Of a DNA stretch of 64,000 nucleotides, positions 1 through 11,882 are shown piece after piece (position 1 is the first letter of the stretch; the number at the start of each line of letters is the position of its first letter). The notes beneath the pieces were generated by a model. It made no database searches. It was given only the letters and a program-made list of their open reading frames with translations, and had not been told where the DNA came from. The translations under genes were made by a program, and so were the position numbers. Source of the stretch: Rhizopus arrhizus (taxonomy: Eukaryota; Mucoromycota; Mucoromycetes; Mucorales; Rhizopodaceae); contig JAKZZE010000016.1 in assembly GCA_024220505.1 (NCBI GenBank), positions 806,001 through 870,000 of the forward strand, read 5' to 3'.

Positions 1-1
1 A

Positions 2-687
2 CGCCCAACGACTATTTATCCATCTGGAAGTGAATGGCATGAGGGTTATATAGATGATATGCATGTCCTTGGACAAGACAATGTCAAAGAGGATCCACTA
101 TACAATTACGTTGGTAAAACGAGGTGAATAACAAACTGAATGCTTATGCGATTAACTTGCTTTTATTAGTTTCACGCGGTTCTGCAGACATGGAAATTGT
201 CGTATGGAATCTGAGGAAAAGCACACCGAACGATATTGAAATTCATAAATCATTGAGTTGGCCAGATGCTCAAGATTGTACTGGCTTGCGATACAAAGTA
301 ATTGAACTGAATAGTATGTTGATAAACGGAGGGAAAAAAAAAATAGATATGTATACACATTTTCATCATCTAACACGTTAAATGATAGACCAAAAAGTAC
401 TCATTGCTGGAGATTACGAAGGAAACATTCGTATATTTAACATTGGTGATGGTATAGAGAGTGAGACGTTACCAGATGGTAGTAAAGAGATATTTGAACC
501 CATTCAAGTAAGTTGATTATTTTCAATAAAGAACTCAAAATTAAACGTGTTTCATTTCTAGATTTTATCCCATGAAATGTCAGATCAGCTTATTCGAGAT
601 GTATCTTGTTCGGCGGATACACGTTCTATTATTGCAGTAGATACGAACAATCATGCTTTTGTATGGAGATGCACAGATACCAGTTAG
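2..687 (+). CDS. WD40-repeat protein, C-terminal part (5' end outside window)
   Basis: The gene is cut by the window edge. Four exons splice in one phase: 2-113, 170-313, 389-507 and 562-687, with introns 114-169, 314-388 and 508-561 (GTAAAA, GTATGT and GTAAGT donors, TAG acceptors). The translated end holds WD40-type blades: 'EIVVWNLRKS', 'VLIAGDYEGNIRIFNIGDG', and a last blade ending 'NNHAFVWRC' just before the TAG at 685-687. Such proteins are beta-propeller scaffolds for protein complexes. The particular orthologue cannot be named from this fragment. An acidic, low-complexity-free linker lies between the blades. It is convergent with the methyltransferase gene, with only 75 bp between the two stop codons. 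The exon calls rest on frame continuity and splice consensus. Confidence 0.75.
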
Positions 688-762
688 GAAATGAATAAAT
701 TTGAATTCTCTTTGAATAAACTACACACATCAAATATACATAAAGTGTTTATTATTTTAATT

Positions 763-2287
763 TTAACCGCGCTTGCTGGTCCAGCTGCTGGGGTTAGTAC
801 GATTACAGATTAATGCGGCACGGTCAAAGGAGTTGCGGTTCTTGTTGGCAACGATTTGGAAACAAGTAGCACTTCCTTGGCGAGAGATGATGACAGACCA
901 AGAAAGGAAGATTTCCCAAATACGAACAATCTTGTCTCCATATTTCTCCTTCATAGCATCCTTGTTCTTCATCCAATTCTCATACCATCTTTCGAGAGTA
1001 GCAGAATAATGAACACCAACGGTATCTACATTGTGGATTTCGAAACCAGCGGTTTCAAGTTGCTTAATGTACCAGTATAAAGGAGTGGAGGCATCGGCAC
1101 CAGGGAAAATATATTTAGCCATAAACAAACCCCTGCAAAAATAAAGTGTATAAGCATCCCTTTTTGTAGGATCAAATCAATCTTGTCTTACCAAATGAAA
1201 TCTTCATATTGCCAGGTGGCTCTTAATCCGGCTACTTGCATGTAGAAAAGACCATCATCTTCCAAGAGTTCACGTACTTCATGAAGGAAAATATGGAAAC
1301 GACGAAGACCGACGTGTTCAGCCATTTCGACAGCCTAATATCATTAAAATCAACAAGCAAACACATGAAAACAAAACTTACAGTAATCTTATCGAATTTT
1401 TGAGTCTTTGGAATATCACGGTAATCCATGCAGAGAAGGTTAGCCTTACCCTTGACACCCCATTCTTCAATACGCTTTTCGCCAAAAGCAACTTGATTAC
1501 GAGCCAAAGTGACACCAGTGGATTGAGTGCTATAGTTTTTGGAAGCAAAAGCAGCCAAGGTACCCCAGCCACAGCCAATGTCCAGATGCTTATCACCTTC
1601 CTTCATATGAAGCTTTTCACAAATCAATTTCATCTTGTTATCTTGCATTTCTTCCAACGTTTCGCGTCTAGTAGGATCCGAGATGATACCAGAGGTATAG
1701 ACCATGGGCTTACCCAAGAAGGCTTCATAAAAATCATTACCACGATCATAGTGATCACGCACCTGATTTTCATCCTGTTCACGAGAGTGCCAAAAGGTCT
1801 CGGGCAACCACTGGGTCAAGAAGAACTTGAATTGACCCATGGTGAATTGGAAAGCGGCCCAGTCATGACGAAGTTCCATGATTTCCAAGGGATCTCCGTT
1901 AAAGTCGACCTTGCCAACAAAATAAGCTTCGAAAAAGGTTTCCATCGGGATCTTGTTACGGCCGTGGTATTGAGCCTTGAGTTCAGCATCATGGAAGGTC
2001 AAATAGGATTCGATCGGCTTTCCGGGGAGAGGGATGTTGTTTCGGTAACGGGGAGCAAATCGAGAAAAGAGATAGATGGTACAAGCCAAGATGGGAAGGA
2101 ATAAGAGAACGGTAAGGATAAGGAAGGACCAGACGCCGAATCCGAGGTAGTAGGTGATGAAAGCAGGGATACCAAGAGCTGCACCAGCCAAAACACGGTT
2201 ATCAAAGGTTTGATTACCAGCACCTTCTGCAGGAAGTGAAGCGTTATGAATGGCCTGCCATGTAGTCGGTTTGAATTCCTTTGACAT
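763..2287 (-). CDS. sphingolipid C9-methyltransferase
   Basis: Predicted to transfer a methyl group from S-adenosylmethionine to C9 of the sphingoid base of fungal glucosylceramides, in the ER membrane. Three exons on the minus strand (2287-1382, 1334-1192, 1132-763) give 472 aa with every junction in phase. The N-terminus has hydrophobic segments at about residues 30-75, the two-helix anchor known in this family. The SAM-binding motif 'LDIGCGWGT' lies near residue 237, in the cyclopropane-fatty-acid-synthase-like methyltransferase fold. The tail 'YSATLERWYENW' matches the end of the CFA-synthase/C9-MT fold. Fungal C9-methyltransferases are usually around 480-520 aa, so the model is near full length. 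Bacterial-type cyclopropane synthase is less likely because of the N-terminal membrane anchor. Start chosen at ATG 2287, which opens the conserved N-terminus. Confidence 0.88.
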
Positions 2288-2951
2288 CTGCTTACCAAAA
2301 CAAAAAGAAAGGTCACTTTTAGAAAAAAAAAAGACGCGTCTGATTCAACTTACCTTAATAACCCAACCTTTTTTTTTTTTTGGGAAACCAGATAGAAAGA
2401 AAAAGGGGAGAGAGAAAAAAAAAAAATTAAAAAATGGGCTTTTTGTTCTTAGATTCAAGTGTGACATGTCAAACATCTATGGCTGGAAATATACAATATC
2501 CGCTATGATCTTCGGACCCTAATACAGAAGGCGCATACGACATTTGAAGAAGTATAAACATGGATAAATGATTGGAATGAATGATGATTGTTAGCTGATA
2601 AAAAGACAAGTATTTGCTTCTCATTTAAAAACAATAAAAAGAAAAGTATTGATTGTGAATCAGATCATGGAAAAAAGAGTTTCACAAAGACAATAAAGAA
2701 TGGTTAAAAGTGCCGATTCAAAAGACTGCGATATTTAAGATCTACTTATTGGGCTTAAAACAAGTACGCTTAATAAACAAATAAACAAAAACAACAAGTC
2801 GATACAGCCAAAATAACAGGCCTCTCCTTTTTTTTTAAACCATTTGCTTTCAGTTTAGGGTACTTTATTATGAATTTAAATACTGTATTCTAAGTATTAC
2901 TTTATTTTGCATTGTTCAAAGCACATACTCCAATTAATCGTTATAAAAATT
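2288..2951. other. intergenic: methyltransferase upstream region and carrier 3' flank
   Basis: 664 bp without a supported gene. The part next to 2287 is the upstream region of the methyltransferase and is rich in A and T runs (T13 near 2370, A12 near 2418). The part next to 2952 is the 3' flank of the mitochondrial-carrier gene. Short ORFs here are poly-lysine artefacts of homopurine tracts. Confidence 0.5.
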
Positions 2952-4215
2952 TCAAGCAGATTTAACAGCAGCACGCTTACGAGCGCCGATAAGCACAAGG
3001 ACCCACACGGACCAATCAAACAAGACTTCCTTTGCCAAAAACAAGAAAGCAGCAGAGAGCACAGATTGAACGATCTTGGAAGAGATACCCTTATAGAGAC
3101 CAACGATGCCTTCAGAGGCAATGATCTTTTTAAATCCATCAGCAATGGATTCATACTTTTCTTCGCCTTGTTGGCTCACTTGCATACGAGACTTGATGAC
3201 GCTTTCAAAGAAATTAGACACAATCCTTTCTTTACAGAGACTTACATGTATGGGTAAGTGATGGCAGTAGCACAGAGTTTAGAGAAGGCACCCAAAAGGA
3301 AGAAATCGAGGTTACCAAGGCTCTTGAACTTGGAGAGCTTATTCTTGGCTTGTTCAAAGACTGTGTACTGGATGATGGGGTTGATGACCAGCACCAGAGC
3401 AGCACCAACACCAGCATAAAGGCCAGCGAGACCTTCCGTCTTGAGAATATGAAGACCGACAGCGATCGCATTCGCCTTTGATTTCTTTTCATCTCCTTCA
3501 ACACCCTTTTTTACAGTTAAACGTGTCTATCAGAAAAAAAAGATGAGAGCCATGGTTTTTATAATCAAAATGAATTACATTCACAGTCCAGATAGGATGG
3601 GTAGCAAAGACAACAGCACAACCAGCAAGTGCACCGGATATCATGGATTCAGAAGTACTCATAGGCTTACCCTTGCCTTTTGCCTTTTCAAAAATGGCCT
3701 TGACAGCTTCATAACAATAATAATAGACACCTAATTGATAGATTAAAAAAAAAAGAATGAGCATAAATACCGTGCTTTTTTTTTTTAAGAGTATTTATTT
3801 TACCATTTGTCACTGCTATACCAAAAATACCCGAGCTCAAACCACTATTAAAAAAAAAAAAGAAAAAATTGTTGAATAATGAAAGAAAGATGATTAAATT
3901 AAATATTTACGAGTATAAACCTTTGGGTCCTTCTTTAGCAAGGATTTTGAAAAATGCATCTAATGTATTCTATAAAAAGGGTTCAATCATTGTTTTTATT
4001 TACACGATTAAATAAATATAGATTACCTTGTATGCATCTTTTTCAGTATCATTCTTTTGTACTTGAAGACGAGAACTGATAGAGACAAGAGGATAGGTCA
4101 ATGCCATAGAGACAATACCTCCACCAGCACCTATTTGAAGTAGATTGATTCTTTCTGTAAGTTAAGATCGTCTTGATTTCTTACCAGAGAGAGCATGAGC
4201 TACGTTATCAGACAT
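2952..4215 (-). CDS. mitochondrial carrier family protein, peroxisomal PMP47/ANT1 type
   Basis: Seven short exons (4215-4185, 4130-4027, 3969-3911, 3844-3804, 3730-3579, 3526-3246, 3201-2952) join in phase to 305 aa, the usual size of a six-helix SLC25 carrier. Three carrier signatures occur at the ends of the odd-numbered helices: 'YPLVSISSRLQV', 'HPIWTVNTRLTV' and 'YPYIVIKSRMQV'. The middle form, with Trp in place of an acidic residue (HPIW.VNTR), is characteristic of PMP47/PMP34/ANT1 carriers, which exchange adenine nucleotides or CoA cofactors across the peroxisomal membrane for fatty-acid beta-oxidation. The C-terminus 'ARKRAAVKSA' is basic, with no PTS1-like tripeptide. Introns are 44 to about 75 nt. 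It is transcribed divergently from the peroxidase gene. The family call is firm; the exact substrate is inferred. Confidence 0.85.
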
Positions 4216-4587
4216 AATAAAAAATAAGAATGGAAAAGAGAAAGTGTGTAATATTGATGTGTCATATATAAAAGGTACGTGTGACTTTTTTATAAAAAGG
4301 AAAGAACGAAAAAGCGGTTATCGAATTTAGGCATGTGAATTCGTATTTTAACCAATCAAATAAATAATGTGGAGTAATCAAAGAGCTCCACACACATCCA
4401 CTGAACTTGACAAGCCGGAGACATTCATGTGAAGAAAAGGGGAGAAGCGGAAATTTAAATTTCGCTGTGTGAAAATTAAATCGATTGAATAAGCAGCAAT
4501 TAGTCTATTGCTTTTAAATGGCTGGGTTATAAACTTTTTTTTTTCTCTTCTCTTTTCCTTAGTTACTTGTATTAAAAAAAAAAAAGA
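4216..4587. promoter_or_regulatory. shared divergent upstream region (carrier / peroxidase)
   Basis: 372 bp separates the divergent start codons at 4215 (-) and 4588 (+). It contains 'TCATATATAAAAGG' at about 4261 (a TATA-like element for the minus-strand gene as read from the other side) and pyrimidine-rich tracts directly before ATG 4588 (about 4535-4560). No transcription start can be fixed from sequence alone. Confidence 0.35.
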
Positions 4588-5556
4588 ATGTCCACTACGC
4601 AAACCTCCCCCGATAAATACAAGCAAGTTAGAGAAGACATTGCAAAGGCTTTTCCTAATGAAGAATACGATGATGGATCATTTGCCCCTGTTGTGTAATA
4701 TGTCATTTTACAATTGAAAGAATGATCATCTTACTTTATATTAGACTTCGTTTAGCATGGCATGCAAGCGGTACTTTTGATCAACACCATAAAGATGGTG
4801 GTAGTGATGGTGCTACTATGCGTTATAAAGCTGAGGCTGAAGATCCTGCTAATGCTGGTTTAGAGTATGCCAGAACCTTTTTGGAACCAATCAAAGCTAA
4901 ACATGCTTGGATTACTTATGCTGATTTATGGACGTAAGTCATTTGTTGATAGAAAAAATTTTTTTTAAAGAAGTGATCCCTAGACTTGCTGGATGTGTTG
5001 CTGTTGAACATATGGGAGGTCCTCACATCGAATGGACTGGTGGTCGTCTTGACAAGAATAACGAAACCGACTGTCCTCCTTTAGGTCGTCTTCCTGATGG
5101 AGCCTTGGGTAAAGACCACGTATTGGATGTCTTTGTTTCTCGTATGGGTTTTACTGTTCAAGAAACAGTTGCCTTGATCGGTGCTCATACTGTAGGTCGT
5201 TGTCACAAGGATAGATCGGGATTTGATGGTCCCTGGACTTATAACCCTACTCGTTTCTCCAATCAATTGTAAGTTATTCATTCCTTTTATATATAAAAAA
5301 AAAAGACTTATTTTCAAATAGCTTCAAACTTTTATTAAACATCAAATGGGTTGAAAAGAAATGGGATGGACCCAAACAATTTGTTGATGAAGACGATGAG
5401 ATCATGATGTTGCCTACAGACATTGCACTTTTAGAAGAACCTTTCCGTCAATACGTAGAACTTTACGCTAAAGATCAACAAAAATTCTTTGATGACTTTT
5501 CTGCTGCTTTCCTTAAATTGATTGAATTGGGTGTACAAAAGAGAGGAAAGTTGTAG
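4588..5556 (+). CDS. class I haem peroxidase (cytochrome c peroxidase-like)
   Basis: Reduces H2O2 through a b-type haem, with cytochrome c and/or ascorbate as electron donor. Four exons (4588-4694, 4745-4933, 4984-5268, 5322-5556) give 271 aa. The distal active site is '[12 protein letters not shown]' (Arg-Trp-His equivalent to Arg48, Trp51, His52 of yeast CcP). The proximal side is '[11 protein letters not shown]' (His175 equivalent), followed by the 'GPWTYNP' Trp (Trp191 equivalent) and 'MLPTDIAL' (Asp235 equivalent). There is no N-terminal mitochondrial presequence: the protein starts '[18 protein letters not shown]', so it resembles the shorter, cytosolic CcP/APX-like fungal branch. The second-exon acceptor at 4981-4983 was preferred because it restores the conserved 'DLWTLAGC'. 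Assignment to class I is firm; the preferred donor is not determined. Confidence 0.88.
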
Positions 5557-5692
5557 ATTATTTATTCCCAATAATAAAAAAATCATGTGAAAATTACTTT
5601 TTTTTTATTTGAAAATAAAATATCAAGCAAAACATTAAACTTCAAAATTGATAATAAATACAATAATAATAATAATATAATACAAAGAAAGA

Positions 5693-8600
5693 CTAAATAG
5701 ACATTGTCTTTAAATTATTCAAAACATATTCTTGTGCATTCCTTGATCCCTTTTTAGCAGCAAGACGATATAAACTATCTGCTTTTTCAATATCCACTGT
5801 CACCACTATGCCTTTTTGATAAAATTCTGCTAATTTAAACATCGCCTCTGCTTCATCTTCTTCATCTTCTTCATCCATAAAACCAGTCTCTGTCACTGAA
5901 TCATTTAGTGATTTACCTATCACTTGTCCGTACCAATAAAAGGCCTCTTGCATATCTTGTCCAACACCAAGACCTCTCTCAAAACATTGTGCCACATCAA
6001 GAAAAACACGATAACCAAAATCTTCTTGCTCAGCAAACCTAATCAAGACCGCTGCCGCTTCTTCTACTTGGGCCTGAACACCCGCCCATCCATGAAGGTG
6101 ATATCGAGCAATCATGATTTCCGACAGAAATTTGAACTCCTCTGGTGCGTGAGCATGCGCTGCTTGGAAAAACGCATAGGCACGACCCCGATCCTTTGGA
6201 TGCAAAAGACGGCCCAAGTTGTACTCTGCCTGCCACCGCTCCTCCTCCGATGACTCACTGTGCTTGAACAACTCGACCGCGACTTGGTATTGTTCGAGGG
6301 CAATGTCAGGATCGGGTGCGACAAAGATACCGTGATGATGGTACAGTGCAAGGTAATACGTCGCTCCCGGATGCCTTTGTGCGGCCGATCGACAAAATAA
6401 ATCATAGGCCTTTTCAAAATCTTGAGGAATCAAGATCTCTTCTTCTTCTTCTTTACCCCGGTGACAAAACAGACCAAGATGGAATTGAGCCTTTGGAGAT
6501 CCCAGTTCAGCCGCAAGGCCAAGTCGGCGCGTGCCTTCCTCTTGCTCCTCTAGCGAGAAATCTTGAGTCAAAAGGAGTACGCCAAGCTCAGCCATGGCTT
6601 CTTTGATGTTCAAGTCAGATGCCTTACGAAGGTACTCGATAGCCAAGTGGATATCGGGATTAAGAAGGAAACGTGTGCTCTCTGAACGATCCTCAAAGAT
6701 ACCTTGGAGATAGTAAAGGCCTAGTTGATAGCAGGAGGGGCCGTGACCCTTAGGGGATGCATTCGTAGCTAACTGGTATACCTTAAAGGCTTCCAAATCC
6801 TTGTTCATGGCTCTTTCTGGTAAAGCAACACATTCCTGTGCATACATTTGGGCAATACGGTAATAGGCCTCAGCGTCATGTGTCACTTTAGCAGCACGAT
6901 GGTACCATTCATAAGCAAGTTGGTTGTTCTTGATGACCCCAACCCCATTTTCATAACACTGCCCTAATGTATTGTAAGCATGAACACAGTTGAGCTCACT
7001 AGCACATATCAAAAGTTCCTAAAATCAAAATGAGTAAAGCAAAGAAGACAAAGGATAAAAGCTTACCTTGAATCCTTTTTCATGATCAACCGGAATACCA
7101 CCAAAGCCTTCAATACAGTAACGTGCACAAAAGAAACGAGCCAAGACATGACCTTGAGCAGCCGCCTTTTGGAAATAATCCAGGGCGGCCGCATACTGTT
7201 TTTGCTCATGCCAGGCTTCGGCCGCATACACAGTGGCTTCCAGGTTGCCTAGGGCAGAGGCTCTTTCAAAGCACTGAATCGCCAGAGCCTTTTCATCTTC
7301 TTCAGACTGCCATCGTGGATCGATCTCTTCATCATCCGAAAAGCTGTGTGTGTCCGTTGGTGTCGGTAAGGTGTTTTGTAAATTGGAAAACTTGAGAAGG
7401 GTCTTTGTACAGTTGGCATAGGTTTTACCCAAGAGAATCAGTGATTCGGCATCATCCAGGTCTGCGGCCATATGAAGATACCTGAGGGCTTCATCAAGCG
7501 ATGTTTGCTGAACGAGAGCGCTCACGAAGGGTGCTGTCAACTGTTTGAGATAGTGTTGACCGAGCTCGCGCATGGCCAGCACATGGCCCAAGGCAGCCGC
7601 ACTCTTTTGATATTCCAATCGCAGATCCTCTTGACCGATCGAGGCTGCCATTTGGGAAAGGGTCCAGATGCTTTCAGGATGGAGCTTGGAGGCAGAGAGC
7701 TTGAGGAAATCGGTGGCCGCTCGCTCGTCCCGTAAGAAACCAAAGTCACCTCGAAGGTAAATGATGCCCAGGCGGTATTGTGCTTCGGTATGGCCCAGGT
7801 CGGCACTTTGACGGAGGTAGGAGAGAGCCAGTGGAATCTCTGAACGCTGCAAAAAGATTTCGTAAAGACGGAAATAGGCCGTGCTCTCCTTGGTCTCTTC
7901 AGCCGCTTTTCGAATCCAAAACAAGGATTGGGTCAGGTTGGCTTCTGTACCAAGTCCGTTTAGATAACAGTAGCCTATTTAGAGTAAGTCGATATAAAAT
8001 AAAATAGAATAGGTGTGATCCCTACCCAGGGGCTCAAATGCTAACGCAAATTGATCTTGAAAAGCCAAGTTGAATAATATCTCAAAGGCTTCTGCAGCAC
8101 TCGTTGCTTTTGTCTCACTGGATTCAATCGATTTTTTTAAGAGAACAAGAGCCTTTTGGTTATTGGTCGGAATATAACCGAGTGTCAATCGAGCCACCAT
8201 CAATCGTGCAGTCATCCCAGTCTTGGTATGTGTAATACCTGGGACCTTGGAGGCCAGCAGATAATAATCATAGGCTAGTTCAAAATGACCCATTTCATAA
8301 TACAGTTCTGCAGCGGCAGAGTAGGCACTAGCATCCATCGTTAATCAAATACGTTTTTCTTTCTATTTTAACTTACAAAGCATAGCCTAGAGAAGCCGAT
8401 TTTAAATAATATTCTGCGGCCATGTCCAAGTCCTTGTCTACACCCATCCCTTTTCGATAACAGTGACCAAGAAAAGACATGGCTTCAGCATCGTTTTTTA
8501 AAGAGGCTTTTGTTAAAAGATTGAAAGCCATGGTATGATTCGCCATCGTGCCTTCTTCAGACAAGTAAATCTTGCCTAATTCTCTTTGGGCATAGACATC

Positions 8601-11073
8601 TTCTTGATCTGCTGCTCTTTTTAACCACTGGATTGCCTTGATAAAGTGTCCTTCTCTGTTTCTCAATTGAAGATAAATCTTTGCTATCTGGGACATGGCC
8701 TCAATCACACCTTGCTTTGCAGCACGTTCAAGCCATTCGAGAGCCGTGTCGAGGTCTGGTTGGTCCATACCAATTCCTTTATGGAAACACAGACCGAGTG
8801 CATACATCGCTCTAGCATGGCCCTTTTCAGCTGCCTTTTGGTACCAAGGGAAAGCATCTGCAGGCCCCTTTTGAGGAACTGCATAGTTTGACATCATGCC
8901 TGCGACCTTTGACATCATTGAGTTAGAAGAAAAAGAAGAAAAAGAAGAAAATTACCGTAAACATGGAATCCACATCTCCTAATTCAGCTGCCGTCATGAA
9001 AAGTAGAAAGGCCTTGGATCGATCGATGTCACAGACATCCGGGATACCTTCATCATAACAAGAGCCTAGCCAATAAAATGCATCCGGATGCTGCGTCGTC
9101 TCAACCAACTCGGTCCAGAGCTGAAAGGAAAGCGCTGGATTGTGTGGTATGCCTTGGATATCATTCCTTAGATGATAGCGACCCAAAGAAAGCTTGGCAA
9201 TCTCGATCGGTTCCTTATCACGTACCGGGTCTGCATCGTGTACGATTTCAGCATGTATCTTGAAAGCGTCGAGATGTCGACCGAGATGCTGCAGTAGCAG
9301 GGCTTGATCCATTTTAGCATAATACACATGCTGGCTGTCCTTGACATCGGCCGCCTTGGCATAATACGCCAGTGCCTTTTGGAGATCGATCTCGACGCCG
9401 ATGCCGTGCTGGTAGCATCGGCCGAGGAGATCGAGGGCAATCATGTCCTTGTTGATCGCCGCGCGTTTGTACCACCGAATCGCCTCCCGTTCATTTCTTC
9501 CTTCCTGCTGATAAAACTGGCCGAGGACACGCTGTGCATAAGGATAACCGGCGACAGCGGCCTGTCGGATCCACTGGATCGCCTCTCTCGGATTACGTGA
9601 AAGGCCCAATCGACCAAAGTAGTGAACGAGGCCGAGGAGGTATTGGGCCGCTCGATTGTTGTTTTTGGCGGCTGTCTTGTAATGAAATAGAGCAGTGACA
9701 TTGTCTTGTTCAATACCTCCGATGCCTTTATCGTACATCATACCCAATTGGACATGAGCACGACTGTTTCCCTATGGATCATATCATTCAGTTCATGTGG
9801 CAGAGAACATTGATTTTCTATTTTACCATTTCTACCGCTTTCTCTAGCCATCCAACACCCTCTTCATATCTTTCTTCCACCACCAATCGATTACCCAGGG
9901 CTGCTTGAGCATCAGGAAACCCTTGGTGAGCACTCTTTTCATAGTACCATTTTGCTTTTTCGAGATCTTGAGGAACTTCCGATCCACATTCATAATGAAC
10001 ACCCACAAGGAACTGTGCATACCTAATGAAGAAGTGAGTACGGATAGGGCCGCTCTTGTTCTTGATTACCTATTGTTATTCTCAGCACTTTTCATTAAAT
10101 AGTCAAATGCTTCCTTTGAATTTTGCTGTACACCTTCGCCTTGAAATAACATACGAGCCAGCCGACACTGTGCCTCGGCCATGGTGGTCGCGATGGATTC
10201 GTTGGTCGGTTCATAGTCATGGGCAGCCCTTTTAAAGTATTCAAAGGCCATGGATTTATCGACTTCTTGAATGGTATGGGGTGCCTGAATGGGTAATCCA
10301 TCGAGGTAACAGTGACCAAGAACATAGCTTGTCTCGCAAGATGGATGCTTTTTTAATAAATCAAATCCGCGTTGTACTTGGGTGTCGCAACCTAGACCAG
10401 AAATGAGACACATGGCCAGGTAGACAATGGCAACAGGGTCATGTGATTCGGTTGCATATTTCTCCATCGCTCCATAAAACTGAGACCAGTGCTGAGGGTC
10501 ATTTTTAAGCTGCGCCTTTTGAAAGGCTTCCTTGATGATGCGATAAGATTTGAAAGGATAGAGGTCGAGTTGTTTTTGAAGGTGTGCTGTAGAAGAATGA
10601 GAAGAAGAAGGACTGGATTGTGGCTGAGCATATGAAAATAGATTGTCTTCTAAGGGTGCTGCGGGATAAATGGATTTTCTTGAAATAGTTGAATTTTCAG
10701 TGCCTAGAGTAAATGTGGAGGTGTTTACATCGATTTGTGAAAATGGATCATTCGATAAAGCTGTCCAGCCGCTACTGATTTTGGATTGAATATGATTATC
10801 ATCTTTATTACTGCGTGAAGAAGAAGAAGGTAGTCGACTACGCCGAGGATGGTGTTTTAATGGATCATAGAATGAGTTTTTGCTTGCTACCGTAACATTA
10901 TTTATCGTTGGCTTCTTTTCGTCAATCAACTGCTTTGGTAGTGAATCATTATTGTTTGTGGCATGAGAAATTATATCTTCTTGCGTATTCTTTGACCTAA
11001 TCACTGTATTTCTTTTTCTTTTTCTTTTTGAGTCGTTTCCATGATTAATAATTTTACTAGGTTTTGAACCCAT
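5693..11073 (-). CDS. large Sel1-like repeat (SLR/TPR-like) protein
   Basis: Seven exons on the minus strand (11073-10070, 10022-9827, 9771-8956, 8906-8377, 8327-8026, 7974-7067, 7018-5693) join in phase to 1,693 aa, stop at 5693. From about residue 200 to the end the protein is an almost unbroken solenoid of 30-40-residue Sel1-like repeats with the A..LG..Y..G.GV..D...A..WY..AA..G pattern (for example 'ALGLCFHKGIGMDQPDLD', 'LLGRCYQHGIGVEIDLQ', 'FLGHCYRKGMGVDKDLD'). Such repeats act as adaptor scaffolds in signalling, chitin-synthase activation or ERAD. Residues 1-190 are low-complexity, Ser/Asn/basic. The start 'MGSKPSK' fits an N-myristoylation site (Gly2, Ser6), suggesting membrane anchoring. 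No enzymatic domain is visible. Shorter open frames along the locus are its exons, not separate genes. Specific role unknown. Confidence 0.8.
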
Positions 11074-11882
11074 TTTTCGTTTAAATTTTTGCTTATTCTA
11101 TTGTTTGTTTGCTTGCTTGTTTGTGCTTAATTTTTTTTTTTTTTTGTTTTTGTTTCAAGGAATGTAGATAAAAAGTATAGATAAAAAAAAAAAAGAAGAA
11201 AAGAAAGAGAAGAAGAAAAGAGAGAGAGAGAGAGAGACAAATGATGATATTGTACGAGAACACAAAGTACCTTACAAAAATATACCAAAATTGTACATAC
11301 GAAAAATAATGCAAAATTTATATTAGTTTCAACTCCACAGAAAAAAAAAACAATAACACAAAGTAAACTTATTGTGCTATAAATGCACTTTTGCACAATA
11401 ATTAGATTTCAACTGATTTTTTTTTTCTTTCTTTTATATTTCCATCGTACGTTTATTAATACATTTTATGTGTGACTCAAGTGAGCTAAAGCGTGATTCA
11501 TTGACTGAGTGTGAGGGGGGCTCATATCAAGCCATATAATAGTCATGTGTCTGTTTCATCTATACTCTGCCCCTAAATTCCCCGTAACAAAGATGATTAA
11601 AATACTACACAGAAAACGTGTAATTCTAAATTATATTTTGCTATTAAAGGCAACAAAATAACAATCAATTTTTTTCATGAATTCATTGTTCACATTGATC
11701 TTGATTACTGCACATAAAAACTACCAAAAATAAAAATAAAAATAGTCCATATTAACCAGTGACCTGTACGCCCTCATATCATGATTCATTCTCTATTTTA
11801 TGAAACATTTTTTTTTATCCTTCAGAGAGTTATTCCTCGGTGAAAAACAAAATGATTATTTCAAGGTTTTTTATTATATAAA
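11074..11882. other. intergenic: Sel1-gene upstream region and OSBP 3' flank
   Basis: About 810 bp with no supported gene. It has A/T homopolymers, a GA-dinucleotide run at about 11220-11238 (CT-rich on the Sel1 coding strand, a common fungal promoter feature) and otherwise AT-rich unique sequence. The OSBP gene ends at 11883, so the right part is its 3' flank. Confidence 0.4.
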
